A stretch of 64,000 bases of DNA from assembly GCF_003634015.1 (NCBI RefSeq), contig NZ_RBII01000002.1, forward strand, positions 279,681 to 343,680, given 5' to 3'. This document shows positions 1 through 9,102 of this stretch, in pieces. The position numbers and the translations under genes are program-made. Every line of letters begins with the position of its first letter. Position 1 is the first letter of the stretch. The notes under the pieces are model-generated. The model did no database searches. It was given only the letters and a program-made list of their open reading frames with translations, and had not been told where the DNA came from. Source of the stretch: Litorimonas taeanensis. Its GTDB lineage: Bacteria > Pseudomonadota > Alphaproteobacteria > Caulobacterales > Maricaulaceae.

Positions 1-835
1 CAGGCCGCCCAAACATATACCCCAGCCTTTGGGTGAAGCTTAACTTCGGAGCAAATATCTCTCTAAAGATCGCCACCCATTCTGAAAATGCGATCTTTAT
101 TGGATTAAATGTCTCTATAGGCTTCACGACGCCATATGTATTTTCAATATCAGACTGTTCAGCGACAAATGTACCAAACATTTTGTCCCAAATAATAAAC
201 ATTCCCGCATAATTTGAATCAAGATAAAGGGGGTGCGTACCATGATGAACACGATGATGACTCGGCGTATTCATGATGCATTCAAACCATGAGGGCATTT
301 TATCAATTGCCTCTGTATGAATCCAAAATTGATAGACCAAATTTATCGATGCTATAAAGACGATCAAAAGAGGGTGAAACCCCAGAAGAACAAGCGGTGA
401 TGTCAGTAACACATAACCGGTAAACTCACTATGCCAAGGTTGGCGCAAGGCTGTTGTCAAATTATAATGCTCGGAGCTGTGATGCACAATATGAGCACTC
501 CAGAACCAACGTACCTCATGCGAAATACGATGTTTCCAATAGTATAAGAAATCCTGCACAATTATCGTCAGCAATATAACGGGGAGGCTATATCCCAAGT
601 CAAATACCCTAAACTGCCAAACAAAGAACAAAGCGCTCAGGCCTATCGCGCCGAATAATAGACCAGAAATGAGATTGCCTAGCCCCATCGCCATAGAAGC
701 AAACGCATCTTTCTTTTCATATTTCCCAGCGATTTTTTTGCGACTCACTAATAGCCATTCTGCTGCCACAGATAATACGAAAAATGGCGCCGCCCAGGCT
801 AAAACAAAGGGGAAGTTTAGCGCGGCTCCATCCAT
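1..835 (-). CDS. Sterol desaturase / fatty acid hydroxylase family protein, 3' end cut by window
   Basis: Integral-membrane di-iron oxygenase family (FA_hydroxylase). The frame is open from an ATG at 835 to the window edge, about 278 codons, so the C-terminus is missing. The family histidine boxes are visible: HRISH at about residues 102-106, HIVHH at about 115-119, and HHRVHH near residue 195. Hydrophobic stretches lie before and between them. A GGGGAGAG Shine-Dalgarno stretch sits about 7-10 bases upstream of the ATG, which supports this start. The substrate (sterol, carotenoid or fatty acyl chain) cannot be read from sequence. It is transcribed in the same direction as the phosphatase behind it, with a 56-base gap. 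Confidence 0.85.
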   Translation of the reverse strand, partial: MDGAALNFPFVLAWAAPFFVLSVAAEWLLVSRKKIAGKYEKKDAFASMAMGLGNLISGLLFGAIGLSALFFVWQFRVFDLGYSLPVILLTIIVQDFLYYWKHRISHEVRWFWSAHIVHHSSEHYNLTTALRQPWHSEFTGYVLLTSPLVLLGFHPLLIVFIASINLVYQFWIHTEAIDKMPSWFECIMNTPSHHRVHHGTHPLYLDSNYAGMFIIWDKMFGTFVAEQSDIENTYGVVKPIETFNPIKIAFSEWVAIFREIFAPKLSFTQRLGYMFGRP

Positions 836-891
836 ATAAACTCTCTCCCCTCATTTTTGTGTTTTTTAAGACTTTACAGGCCCTTACTGCG

Positions 892-1701
892 CTATGATGT
901 CGTTTGCAAAATGCTGATATAATCTCCGCTCAGTCTTACCGCAGTTAACGGACCATTTTTATGAGCGCCAGTATCAATGCCTATACGGTTTGATAAAATT
1001 TCAGGTTCCGCTGAAACCGTGTGACCATGCACCACAACATAGGGGTGAGGCTTCTCATAAGACAGAAACTTTTCTCTTATCCATCGCATATCTTTTGATG
1101 TTTGCTTTTTAAGTGGAATTTTTGGCCGTATGCCGGCATGCACACAAAGATATTTGCCTGTGATATGATAATTCTCAAAACGAGAAATAAATTTGTGATG
1201 TTCTTCGGGGACGCGGATTTGTATTTCGGCTAAAAGGTTCTCAGGATCAGAGTGAATACGGCTTAAATTAATCATGCCATAACTTCGAACGCACTCTCTT
1301 CCCCCAAATTCGAACCAAGCGGCCAGAGAGCGTTGACTACCTTCTAAAACTTTCAAAAAGACTTCTTCGTGATTTCCCATCAAAAAGACAACGTCGGCAA
1401 ATTCTGGATTATACGTCGATAAAAACTCAATAATCTCTGCCGATTTCGGCCCTCTATCAATCAAGTCACCTAAGAAAATAATCTTTTTCTTCATATCAGG
1501 AAATTTCGTACAATCTGCTTCGATAAGCCCCAATAGTTCTATAAGTTTATCATAGCATCCATGGACATCCCCTATCGCGTAAGCAATCTCAGGCTCCCCG
1601 CTCTCAGAGACGCCTTCTATAGCGTCCATTTCATTTGGCAGCGTGGCCTCAGCCTTTGGAGTTGGCTTCTTTTTTGATTTAAAACTCGGAATTTTAAACA
1701 T
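892..1701 (-). CDS. Calcineurin-like metallophosphoesterase (PP1/Ap4A-hydrolase type)
   Basis: Predicted dinuclear-metal phosphoesterase of the bacterial PrpE/ApaH-like serine/threonine phosphatase group. The signature blocks appear in order: GDVHG, GDLIDRG, GNHE, a VHAG block, and HGHT with the C-terminal IDTG stretch. These supply the metal ligands and catalytic histidines. A Lys/Pro-rich N-terminal tail of about 40 residues precedes the domain. I chose the ATG at 1701 (269 aa); a GTG six codons upstream at 1719 would give 275 aa, and neither has a convincing ribosome-binding site. The family acts on phosphoproteins or dinucleoside polyphosphates; the target here is unknown. No signal peptide, so probably cytosolic. 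Confidence 0.85.
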   Translation of the reverse strand: MFKIPSFKSKKKPTPKAEATLPNEMDAIEGVSESGEPEIAYAIGDVHGCYDKLIELLGLIEADCTKFPDMKKKIIFLGDLIDRGPKSAEIIEFLSTYNPEFADVVFLMGNHEEVFLKVLEGSQRSLAAWFEFGGRECVRSYGMINLSRIHSDPENLLAEIQIRVPEEHHKFISRFENYHITGKYLCVHAGIRPKIPLKKQTSKDMRWIREKFLSYEKPHPYVVVHGHTVSAEPEILSNRIGIDTGAHKNGPLTAVRLSGDYISILQTTS

Positions 1702-2156
1702 GCAAACTTTCGTAACCACTTAATGCGAAGTCATTTCTTCACAGACCATGAGGCTCTAGGCCACATGCCCTCTCTTATCTAAAGATAATTAGGCCTCAAA
1801 AAAGCCTTAATGAGCCTTAATAATAAGGGGCCTATGTTACAACGCAGGAATGCATATTGTGTGTGTTTTTACTATCATTTTTCGAAAACCTTGGCCCGTA
1901 GCTATCACATCGCCAGTAATCCACAATCAGGCTCGGAATGCATTTTTAGAGCAAGTTACATAAGGACACGCAATATTGGTTTTAAGACTGTACGAACTCC
2001 TAAATTTTGCTTGAATTCACAACCTTAGGCCCATATCACCACAAAGACGAAAGACAGCTAAAATTGTATAAGTCACAGCTTAAGGCATTCGCCTCATAAA
2101 CCATAAACCTCTCGAACTGGGGATAGTAAATTTAGACATATCCGACCATTAACAGG
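1702..2156. other. Intergenic region between divergent genes (455 bp)
   Basis: Contains the promoters of the leftward phosphatase and the rightward wzc-like gene. It holds AGGCCT/AGCCTT-like repeats near 1790-1840, but I see no gene, convincing hairpin terminator or sigma-70 element I would defend. A 72-codon open stretch at 1810-2028 lacks protein-like composition and was rejected. Confidence 0.4.
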
Positions 2157-4370
2157 GTGAGTCTTTTTTCGCTACAATTCCATATGACAAACACGTCCAA
2201 TTTTTCTGAGTTTCAAGATCAAAACCCCCTCGAAAGTAATGGGTTTGATTTCTGGGCCTTATTTAGAATTTTACAAAAATGGTTTTGGCTTGTCCTACTC
2301 ATCATAACAATTGTTATGTCGCTGGCAGTTCTAAAACTCGTCAGAACAACGCCGATTTATCGGGCTTCCGCTGTATTAGAGGTCAAACAAGAAGAACGAA
2401 ATATTATCGAGGTTTCTGAGGTCGAAAACATCATTGCGGATAAAGAGTTTTTATCAACACAAGTTGAGCTATTAAAAAGTGACAGCTTAGTGAGAGATGT
2501 TGTCGAAGCCTTGAATTTGGTTTCAGACACAAACTTTTACGACCCCACAGATGAAGACTGGCTGAACCTGCCGCGCGAAGAACGTATTCGCAGCGTTATC
2601 GCTGAAGTCAAAAACAAAATCACAGTCACACCTATTGGTCGGAGCCGCCTAATCAATGTGAGTTTTGAACATTCAAGCCCGCGCCAAGCGGCCTTCATTG
2701 CGAATACGCTAACTGAGACATTCATCAACAACACACTGGCCAGAAAATTCAATGCGACAGCCTATGCCCGCGACTTTCTGGAGAACCGCCTCCAGACGGT
2801 GAAAGCCTCGCTTGAAGAAGCTGAAGAAGAACTTGTTCAATATGCTTCAGATAACAATCTTTTAGTTTTAAATAATGAGGACGGCAGAGAAGTCACAAGT
2901 TCACTCGATGCGTCCTCTCTTATTCAGCTCGATGCTGAACTGACAACAGCTATTACGGAACGCGTAGCAGCGGAAATCGCCTATAAACAAGTCGAGGAAG
3001 GTCGTTTCTTAACGGAAATCATGAAAGACCAGACAATTTCGCAGCTTAAATCCGCCCGTGTTGAGCTTAATTCTGAGTACATTGAGAAACTGGCTGTCTA
3101 CAAACCAGACTTTCCTGAAATGCTAGAGCTTAAATCTCGGATAGATCTTTTTGACAAAACGATTGAGGAAGAAACGCAAGCCATCGTTGGTGGTCGTAAA
3201 GACGAGTTACAAGCCGCTTATGACCTCGCGCTAGCGAAGGAAAGAGATCTAACACAACGCGTGGCTAACCTTAAATCATCAGTCATCGACATCCGTGAAA
3301 AGAGCATTAATTACACCATTCTGAAACGGCAAGTGGATACAGAGCGAACACAATATGATGCATTATTGCAACGACTGAAAGAAGTCAGCGTATCAGACAA
3401 TATTGGTTCAAACTTGGTTCAAATTGTTGATGCAGCTACGCCGCCTCAACTCCCATTTTCACCTCAAAAAGCCCGTACGCTTATTCTTGCTTTCCTATTG
3501 AGCAGCCTCTTAGGCGGCGGACTCGTTTACTTAATTGAAATCATTGATGATCGGGTCAAAGGCCCCGATGATGTTAAAAACAAGGTGAAGCAGATTATCA
3601 TGGGCGTGATTCCAGCCGTTGAAGTCGAAGATGATATTTTTGACAGCCTACAGGATCCGCAATCTGCAATTTCAGAAGCCTATGCTTCATTGCGGACGAA
3701 CCTACAATTCTCTGGCCCGAATGGCGGCCCGAAGGTTATTCAAATGACCAGTACGCGAAGTGGTGAAGGTAAATCCGTTTCCTCTCTCAGCCTTGCCATG
3801 AAGTTTGCGGGGCTTGGTAAACGGGTCCTGCTGATTGACGCTGATATGAGATTGCCCACTTTCCTAAAAGGGAAAGGCCAAACAGTGGGTTTATCTGGTA
3901 TTCTTACCTCTGATGTAAATTTTGCAGACCAGATTCAGCAAAGTAATTTTGAAAATTTAGATTTGCTACCAAGTGGCCATAGTGTGCCCAATCCGTCTGA
4001 AATTTTATCGACGGGACGCTTAGATGAACTTATCGAATATGCGCGCCAAAACTACACACATGTTTTGGTCGACTCTCCGCCTGTGTTAGGCCTAGCGGAT
4101 GCGCCAACACTTGGGGCAAAAGTCGACGCCACACTCTTGATCGTTGAATCAAGAAAAATCCGTACACCAAATGTGAAAGCCTCTATTGAGCGATTGCAAG
4201 CGAGTGGCACCCGTTTATTGGGTGTCGTCTTAACAAAGTACAAGACAGGTTCTAATGGATATGGTGATTATTATAAATACAGTTACGGAACCAGTGCGAG
4301 CACGTATGGCCAGAATTCCAAGAAAGACGCGACCCCAGGTAAGTCAAAACGTAAATTCAAAATTGCCTAA
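2157..4370 (+). CDS. Wzc/GumC-like polysaccharide co-polymerase with C-terminal tyrosine autokinase
   Basis: Inner-membrane protein that controls chain length and export of surface polysaccharide together with a Wza channel. The order is: Wzz domain with a first membrane helix at about residues 40-60, a long coiled-coil periplasmic region (about 200-430), a second membrane helix near 440-460, then a BY-kinase domain. The kinase shows a Walker A (SGEGKS, about 535-540), Walker A' (LLIDADMR, about 558-565) and Walker B (VLVDSPP, about 636-642). A tyrosine cluster (GYGDYYKYSYG) near the C-terminus is the expected autophosphorylation site. The start is a GTG at 2157; an ATG at 2184 is an alternative. 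It opens the exopolysaccharide locus and is followed at once by two co-directional genes. Confidence 0.93.
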   Translation: MSLFSLQFHMTNTSNFSEFQDQNPLESNGFDFWALFRILQKWFWLVLLIITIVMSLAVLKLVRTTPIYRASAVLEVKQEERNIIEVSEVENIIADKEFLSTQVELLKSDSLVRDVVEALNLVSDTNFYDPTDEDWLNLPREERIRSVIAEVKNKITVTPIGRSRLINVSFEHSSPRQAAFIANTLTETFINNTLARKFNATAYARDFLENRLQTVKASLEEAEEELVQYASDNNLLVLNNEDGREVTSSLDASSLIQLDAELTTAITERVAAEIAYKQVEEGRFLTEIMKDQTISQLKSARVELNSEYIEKLAVYKPDFPEMLELKSRIDLFDKTIEEETQAIVGGRKDELQAAYDLALAKERDLTQRVANLKSSVIDIREKSINYTILKRQVDTERTQYDALLQRLKEVSVSDNIGSNLVQIVDAATPPQLPFSPQKARTLILAFLLSSLLGGGLVYLIEIIDDRVKGPDDVKNKVKQIIMGVIPAVEVEDDIFDSLQDPQSAISEAYASLRTNLQFSGPNGGPKVIQMTSTRSGEGKSVSSLSLAMKFAGLGKRVLLIDADMRLPTFLKGKGQTVGLSGILTSDVNFADQIQQSNFENLDLLPSGHSVPNPSEILSTGRLDELIEYARQNYTHVLVDSPPVLGLADAPTLGAKVDATLLIVESRKIRTPNVKASIERLQASGTRLLGVVLTKYKTGSNGYGDYYKYSYGTSASTYGQNSKKDATPGKSKRKFKIA

Positions 4371-4380
4371 GGTTCATTAA

Positions 4381-5613
4381 ATGACCCGGCTTCTTACGAA
4401 TGTTGCGATTTGGATAACGGCATTTTTCGCTTTTGCTTTTGTGTATTCAGTTTGCGCTGTCCGTATGGATGGCGCAACGGTCGACACAAAAACCTTAATA
4501 TTCACGCCGAAAAACTCCACTAACCTTATTGCTGAAAACCTTGAAATCATCTCCAAGGCTGACGCAACAAAAGTCAAGACAATTCGAGAAAATGCAAAAG
4601 TGTTGCTGAAGCAAACGCCTTTAAACGATCATGCCCTATTACATCTCGCTGTTGCTGACCTTATGGAAAATGGGACAAATACCAATGGTGAAATCCTCCT
4701 AGAAGCAAAATCTCGAAACCCTCGTAACAGAGGCACGCTTCGCATGTTAATGTATTACCACCTCAATAAAGGCGATGTTACGAACACAATTAATGAGTTG
4801 TCATTACTTCAGCGTCTGGATGACCGTAACTCGGAAGAATACGACAACATTATGCGCAGCATTAATGCGCTGCCGGGTGGCCAAGAAAAAATCACAGCCC
4901 TCTTAAGTACCGCGCCGAGTTGGGGATATGGCTACCTTCAAAGCACCATCAACGAAAGCAATGCACAGACCATTCAATCTTTTGGACACTCTATAATAGA
5001 GTTCTCGACCAAGACTGAAGATAGAAAATCAGCCCTTTTGCTAATGCAAAGCTATTTGGCCAAATTGATTGAGTTTGGCTTTATTGAAGAAGCGTATGCT
5101 GAATGGGCCAAGGCCTTCTCTGTTGGTCCCGACTATTTTGAAAATGGAAACATAGCCTTTAACCCTAAGCTTGAAGACTTAAGGGCGACAATTCCATTTA
5201 ACTGGCAACATGCGAGAAACAATCATGTGACTGTTAGTTTAGAAAGAAATAGCGGCATGTTTTTGTCTTATGACGGCAAAAAGCCTCAAATTGGCTTGCG
5301 CCAATTCCTACCATTAAACGCTCAGTCTCGAAATGGGCTTAAATTAAGTGTTGAAGCTGACCTACATGCATCAAGTAAACAAGGTTCATTTGAATGGCGT
5401 GCCTATTGTTACAAAGAGCCTCAAATTCTTTTTAAGGCTAAGATAGGCAAGACGTCTACGCTTTCAGAAAGTTTGGCGACGTTTGCTGTTCCAGAAGATT
5501 GTGCGTTTTTAGATCTCCAACTCTGGGGAATTCCTGGCATTTATCCAAGCCGCGTCTCTTTAACGCTTAAAGAAGTTCAGTTGACGCCCTTATCATCAAG
5601 TTATGAGAACTAA
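4381..5613 (+). CDS. Exported TPR-like protein of the exopolysaccharide locus
   Basis: No named family recognised with certainty. A hydrophobic N-terminal segment (about residues 7-27) looks like a signal peptide or membrane anchor. It is followed by an alpha-helical region of about 50-250 that resembles degenerate tetratricopeptide repeats (short helices, alternating Leu/Ala), then a C-terminal beta-rich part. An AAGGTTCATTAA leader supports the ATG. It begins 10 bases after the wzc-like gene and ends 3 bases before the polymerase/ligase gene, so the three are almost certainly co-transcribed. A scaffold role in the assembly machinery is inferred from that context only. Confidence 0.7.
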   Translation: MTRLLTNVAIWITAFFAFAFVYSVCAVRMDGATVDTKTLIFTPKNSTNLIAENLEIISKADATKVKTIRENAKVLLKQTPLNDHALLHLAVADLMENGTNTNGEILLEAKSRNPRNRGTLRMLMYYHLNKGDVTNTINELSLLQRLDDRNSEEYDNIMRSINALPGGQEKITALLSTAPSWGYGYLQSTINESNAQTIQSFGHSIIEFSTKTEDRKSALLLMQSYLAKLIEFGFIEEAYAEWAKAFSVGPDYFENGNIAFNPKLEDLRATIPFNWQHARNNHVTVSLERNSGMFLSYDGKKPQIGLRQFLPLNAQSRNGLKLSVEADLHASSKQGSFEWRAYCYKEPQILFKAKIGKTSTLSESLATFAVPEDCAFLDLQLWGIPGIYPSRVSLTLKEVQLTPLSSSYEN

Positions 5614-5616
5614 GCT

Positions 5617-6960
5617 ATGAGGCTTCGCCGATTTAACTCCTCTATCCGAACATTGGCTAGCTATAGGTTAGGCTTATTTCTGGCCCTGTGTTTTATACTA
5701 GGCGGCACGAGCCAAGATGTCATTGCCGTGAAGATACCACTTTATTTTATATCCATTGCCTTAATTGCGGATGTAATGACCTCAAAAAAACGTCTTCCAT
5801 ATAAAGGCTTAATCGCGGCTCCAATTGTAATCGGTGGTTTGCTCTTATTGCTTCACCTTGTCTATTTAATCCCTCTACCTCCTGGATTATGGTCAGGTCT
5901 TGAGGGGCGGGACATTGTTGAACGGGGTTTTAATTCTGCACAGATTGCCCTCCCTTTCCTGCCTTTATCTCTAACACCAGAGAAAACGTTATACGCAATA
6001 TTTGATTTCCTCCCTGTCATAGCAGTGTTTTTCATTGCCGTTTTGGCTCCCCGGCAAAATGAAATTGAAAATGCCTTAAAAGTCATCATTGGCTTTGCCA
6101 TTGTGGCCGTGTTTTTAGGGCTTTTCCAAGTTCTTGGAGGCTCAAAAGCGCTGTACCTTTATGACATTTCAAATTTTGGATATCCTGTCGGCTTTTTCTC
6201 TAATGCGAACCACCAAGCCTCGTTCTTAGCGATGATACTGCCCATAACTTTGTATTTCGCTCTGAATAAATTACGCACCGATAAAAATGGAAGCGCAATA
6301 TCTCAAGAACAAAGCCTCATTTGTCTAATCGCCTCTGTTCTTATCGCATTAGGCATTATAATTGCAGGCTCTCTAATGGGCTATATTCTGCTCGCTCTTG
6401 TTATATTTTTTACACTGTTGAATTTACGCGCCAAAGCACGAATAACATTTATTGGCTTAGCGGTTTTTGGTGTTATTTTATCCGCAGTGATTATAGATAG
6501 CTATTTCTTCGGCAATCAAATCGAGAGTTTATTATCGCGCTTCACAGTTGAATCCAGCCTCTCTCGCCCCGCTATGTATGCCACCACATGGGAAGCGACA
6601 AAAGACTTTGGATTCTGGGGAACAGGTCCGGGTTCATTTTATAACATCTATGTTATGAAAGAAAATCAAACCGCTTTATCAACCTTCTATGCTCCGCAAG
6701 CCCATAATGACTATCTACAAACCTATCTAGAGTTTGGTCTCTTAGGCGTTATCGTCATTCTTGCTTTTTTAGCATATTATGGCGCCGCAATTTTTACGTA
6801 CATTAAAAACTTTTCTCATTCAGAGCGTTGGACAGGCGTTTTGTTAATCGGTATTTTGTGTCCTGTTTTGCATAGTTCTATTGACTATCCATTACGCACA
6901 ATCGCCGTCGCTGTTTTGCTCACTTTTTACCTGTCTCTTATGGTAACGAAAGACGCGTAA
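5617..6960 (+). CDS. O-antigen ligase / Wzy_C-family polysaccharide polymerase
   Basis: Polytopic inner-membrane protein of 447 aa with about 11-12 hydrophobic segments and a large loop around residues 300-370. That loop holds the Wzy_C signature: GTGPGSF followed by PQAHNDYLQ, including the His-Asn-Asp motif typical of the WaaL/Wzy family. The family transfers or polymerises undecaprenyl-linked glycans on the periplasmic face. Sequence does not decide between ligase and polymerase; the position beside the Wzc-like gene favours a role in exopolysaccharide assembly. It starts 4 bases after its neighbour. The last codons and the stop are duplicated immediately downstream. Confidence 0.88.
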   Translation: MRLRRFNSSIRTLASYRLGLFLALCFILGGTSQDVIAVKIPLYFISIALIADVMTSKKRLPYKGLIAAPIVIGGLLLLLHLVYLIPLPPGLWSGLEGRDIVERGFNSAQIALPFLPLSLTPEKTLYAIFDFLPVIAVFFIAVLAPRQNEIENALKVIIGFAIVAVFLGLFQVLGGSKALYLYDISNFGYPVGFFSNANHQASFLAMILPITLYFALNKLRTDKNGSAISQEQSLICLIASVLIALGIIIAGSLMGYILLALVIFFTLLNLRAKARITFIGLAVFGVILSAVIIDSYFFGNQIESLLSRFTVESSLSRPAMYATTWEATKDFGFWGTGPGSFYNIYVMKENQTALSTFYAPQAHNDYLQTYLEFGLLGVIVILAFLAYYGAAIFTYIKNFSHSERWTGVLLIGILCPVLHSSIDYPLRTIAVAVLLTFYLSLMVTKDA

Positions 6961-6977
6961 TATAAAGACGCGTAATA
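6949..6977 (+). repeat. 15-bp tandem duplication spanning a stop codon
   Basis: AAAGACGCGTAATA occurs at 6949-6962 and again at 6964-6977, a period of 15 bases. The first copy encodes the final Lys-Asp-Ala and stop of the polymerase/ligase gene, so a second in-frame copy of the tail lies just downstream. This looks like a slippage duplication with no expected functional effect. Confidence 0.75.
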
Positions 6978-7072
6978 GATTGGCGCTGTATGTTTTCGCT
7001 GTCTTGTTAAGGCAGCGCACCTCACAGCTGGCCATTAGTGAATCGAACCTTGTATCAATCTTTGTAATAATA

Positions 7073-7918
7073 CTACGGTAGAATAACGGTCTTATTACCA
7101 TTAATAAATGCCCTGTGCTCTGCGTGTAGTTTTACGGCTCGAGCTAACGTTTGTGCTTCAACATCACGGCCTATAGCAATCAATTCACTAGGCATCATCG
7201 TATGGTCCACACGTTGGACGCTTTGTTCGATAATCGGGCCTTCATCCAACTCTGACGTCACATAATGGGCTGTCGCTCCAATCAGCTTAACCCCGCGCTC
7301 ATAGGCCCTGTGATAGGGCTTGGCCCCCTTAAAACTTGGTAAGAACGAATGATGTATATTAATAATACGTCCAGAGTAAGTCGCACAAAGATCATCAGAA
7401 AGTATTTGCATATAGCGCGCAAGAATAATTAATTCCGTCTCAGTGCTTTCTACGATTTCACTAAGTTTACGTTCAGCGTCCTCTTTCGTGTTTTTTGTAA
7501 TCGGTATGTGATGAAAGGGAATTTGAGCATGATCCGCATGATGCGAAGCATCTTCATGATTTGAAATGATAGCCTTGATCTCAATGGGTAGAGCCCCAGA
7601 TTGGGTTTTGTATAAAATATCCGCTAAACAATGATCGAACTTAGAGACCATCACGGTCACCTTCATTTTGACCATTTCTTCGATGATATTTACATTAAGT
7701 TCAAGCGCCCTTGAGATTTTATCAATATCACCTTTAAAGGCCTCAATATTTTGGTCAGGCATTTTAAACTCAATACGAGAATAAAAACGCTCCGATGTTG
7801 GTGTTCCGAACTGCGCCAGCTCAGTGATGAAACCATCATGAGCCGCCAAACATGTTGTGAGCGACGACACAATACCGATGCGGTCTTCGCTTTGGGTCGT
7901 CATGATATATTTTGTCAT
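7073..7918 (-). CDS. purU: Formyltetrahydrofolate deformylase
   Basis: Cytosolic enzyme that hydrolyses 10-formyl-THF to formate and THF, balancing one-carbon pools and feeding PurT. The N-terminal ACT domain covers about residues 4-80, the formyltransferase-fold domain about 87-270. The catalytic triad of the family is in place: Asn187 and His189 in NIHHSFLPSF, and Asp225 exactly 36 residues after the histidine. The length of 281 aa is typical. It is transcribed leftward against the polymerase gene and has no functional link to the polysaccharide genes around it, so it is a housekeeping gene embedded in the locus. Confidence 0.95.
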   Translation of the reverse strand: MTKYIMTTQSEDRIGIVSSLTTCLAAHDGFITELAQFGTPTSERFYSRIEFKMPDQNIEAFKGDIDKISRALELNVNIIEEMVKMKVTVMVSKFDHCLADILYKTQSGALPIEIKAIISNHEDASHHADHAQIPFHHIPITKNTKEDAERKLSEIVESTETELIILARYMQILSDDLCATYSGRIINIHHSFLPSFKGAKPYHRAYERGVKLIGATAHYVTSELDEGPIIEQSVQRVDHTMMPSELIAIGRDVEAQTLARAVKLHAEHRAFINGNKTVILP

Positions 7919-7973
7919 GTCGAAAACTACCTATTGCTGAGGAAAAGGTACAGATTGAAACTGTGTAAAATAA

Positions 7974-9098
7974 TCAAGCTTCGTGAATATAAGAGAGTAA
8001 ATCCCGATTCACTTTGTTTACATCAAATGTGCGCTCGGCAAATTCGCGCCCTGCCCGGCCCATTTCTTGCCAAGCCTCTCGCTTTTCAATCATCGTCATC
8101 ATGCCTTCAGACAGAGCTACGGCATCCTTCACAGGTACTAAGAGACCTGTTTCGCCTTCAATAACTGTATCTCGGCATCCAGGTACATCGGTGGTAATGA
8201 CAGGACGGCCCGTAGACATCGCCTCGATAACGGTTCTTGGTAAACCTTCATGGTAAGAAGGTAGAACATAAATTTGGCACCCCTGAAGATGAGGGCGGAC
8301 GTCAGCGGCTTCCCCTAAATACTCAATCACACCCTCTTTATCTAATTGCGTAACAGTCTCTATAGGGAATGCGTTTGGCGAAGGGTCACCTGGCCCCACC
8401 AGCAAGAATCGGGCTTGGGGATAACGCGCTTTAACAATCTTAGCGGCTTCAATATATTCTGATATGCCTTTGTCATATAAAAGGCGGGCGATTAGCAAAA
8501 ACTTCGTTTCATTCGTGTCAATTGGAGTTTCTACATATCGCTCAATATTGACACCAGAACCACTCACTTGAACGGCTTTCGAAGGTTTCACCAGCCCACG
8601 ACTTTCAAAAACCTGACGGTTATCAGAGTTTTGGAAAATGACTTTGCTCGCTCCCATCAAGGAGAGCTTATAAAGTTGGCTAACCACTCCTCGTAAGATG
8701 GATTTTAAAAATCCACTTTTCTGGAAGGTAAACCCTAGACCCGTGATAAGGGCTAGAAATTTAGGGCGTCCCGCAAAACGTGTGGCAAGTCCGCCCCATA
8801 TCACAGGCTTAATCGTATAACTAAACACGACATCAGGTTTTATGTCGGCAAGAGCGCGGCGTAAGGCAAAAAAGGTTTGCAAGTCAGACTTCACTGACAG
8901 ACCATTACGCTGAATGGGATAATCTCGATAGCTTACCCCTAAGGCCTCAACGGCGGCGCGGTCTTCCTCTGATGCCCCCCCCGCCATGGCGGTAACAGTC
9001 CATCCATCCGCCATGAGGGCCCTCAGAAAGTCCCCTCTGAAATTTATCAATGAACTCGGCAGACCACCAATAACGACGATTGATTTCTTTGTAGACAT
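7974..9098 (-). CDS. Family-4-type glycosyltransferase (PglA/WcaL-like)
   Basis: Retaining GT-B glycosyltransferase of about 374 aa. The N-terminal glycine loop (GGLPSSLINFRGDF) begins a Rossmann-like domain, and the C-terminal group-1 domain carries LLIARLLYDKG, a PSYHEGLPRTVIEAM block with the EX7E glutamates, and TGLLVPV. It should add a sugar to the lipid-linked repeat on the cytosolic face. I chose the ATG at 9098 with an AGG eight bases upstream; a longer start at 9125 would overlap the upstream gene by 23 bases. The gap to the next glycosyltransferase is 4 bases, so they form one operon. Donor sugar unknown. Confidence 0.88.
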   Translation of the reverse strand: MSTKKSIVVIGGLPSSLINFRGDFLRALMADGWTVTAMAGGASEEDRAAVEALGVSYRDYPIQRNGLSVKSDLQTFFALRRALADIKPDVVFSYTIKPVIWGGLATRFAGRPKFLALITGLGFTFQKSGFLKSILRGVVSQLYKLSLMGASKVIFQNSDNRQVFESRGLVKPSKAVQVSGSGVNIERYVETPIDTNETKFLLIARLLYDKGISEYIEAAKIVKARYPQARFLLVGPGDPSPNAFPIETVTQLDKEGVIEYLGEAADVRPHLQGCQIYVLPSYHEGLPRTVIEAMSTGRPVITTDVPGCRDTVIEGETGLLVPVKDAVALSEGMMTMIEKREAWQEMGRAGREFAERTFDVNKVNRDLLSYIHEA

Positions 9099-9102
9099 GA
9101 AA

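Noticed and set aside
1810..2028. 72-codon open stretch upstream of the wzc-like gene
   Set aside because: Composition is not protein-like (many Cys, Arg, Tyr without pattern), no ribosome-binding site, no recognisable motif.
6981..7017. GCGCTG/CAGCGC inverted repeat between the polymerase and purU genes
   Set aside because: Only 6 bp with a loop of about 26 bases and no T-run; too weak to call a terminator.
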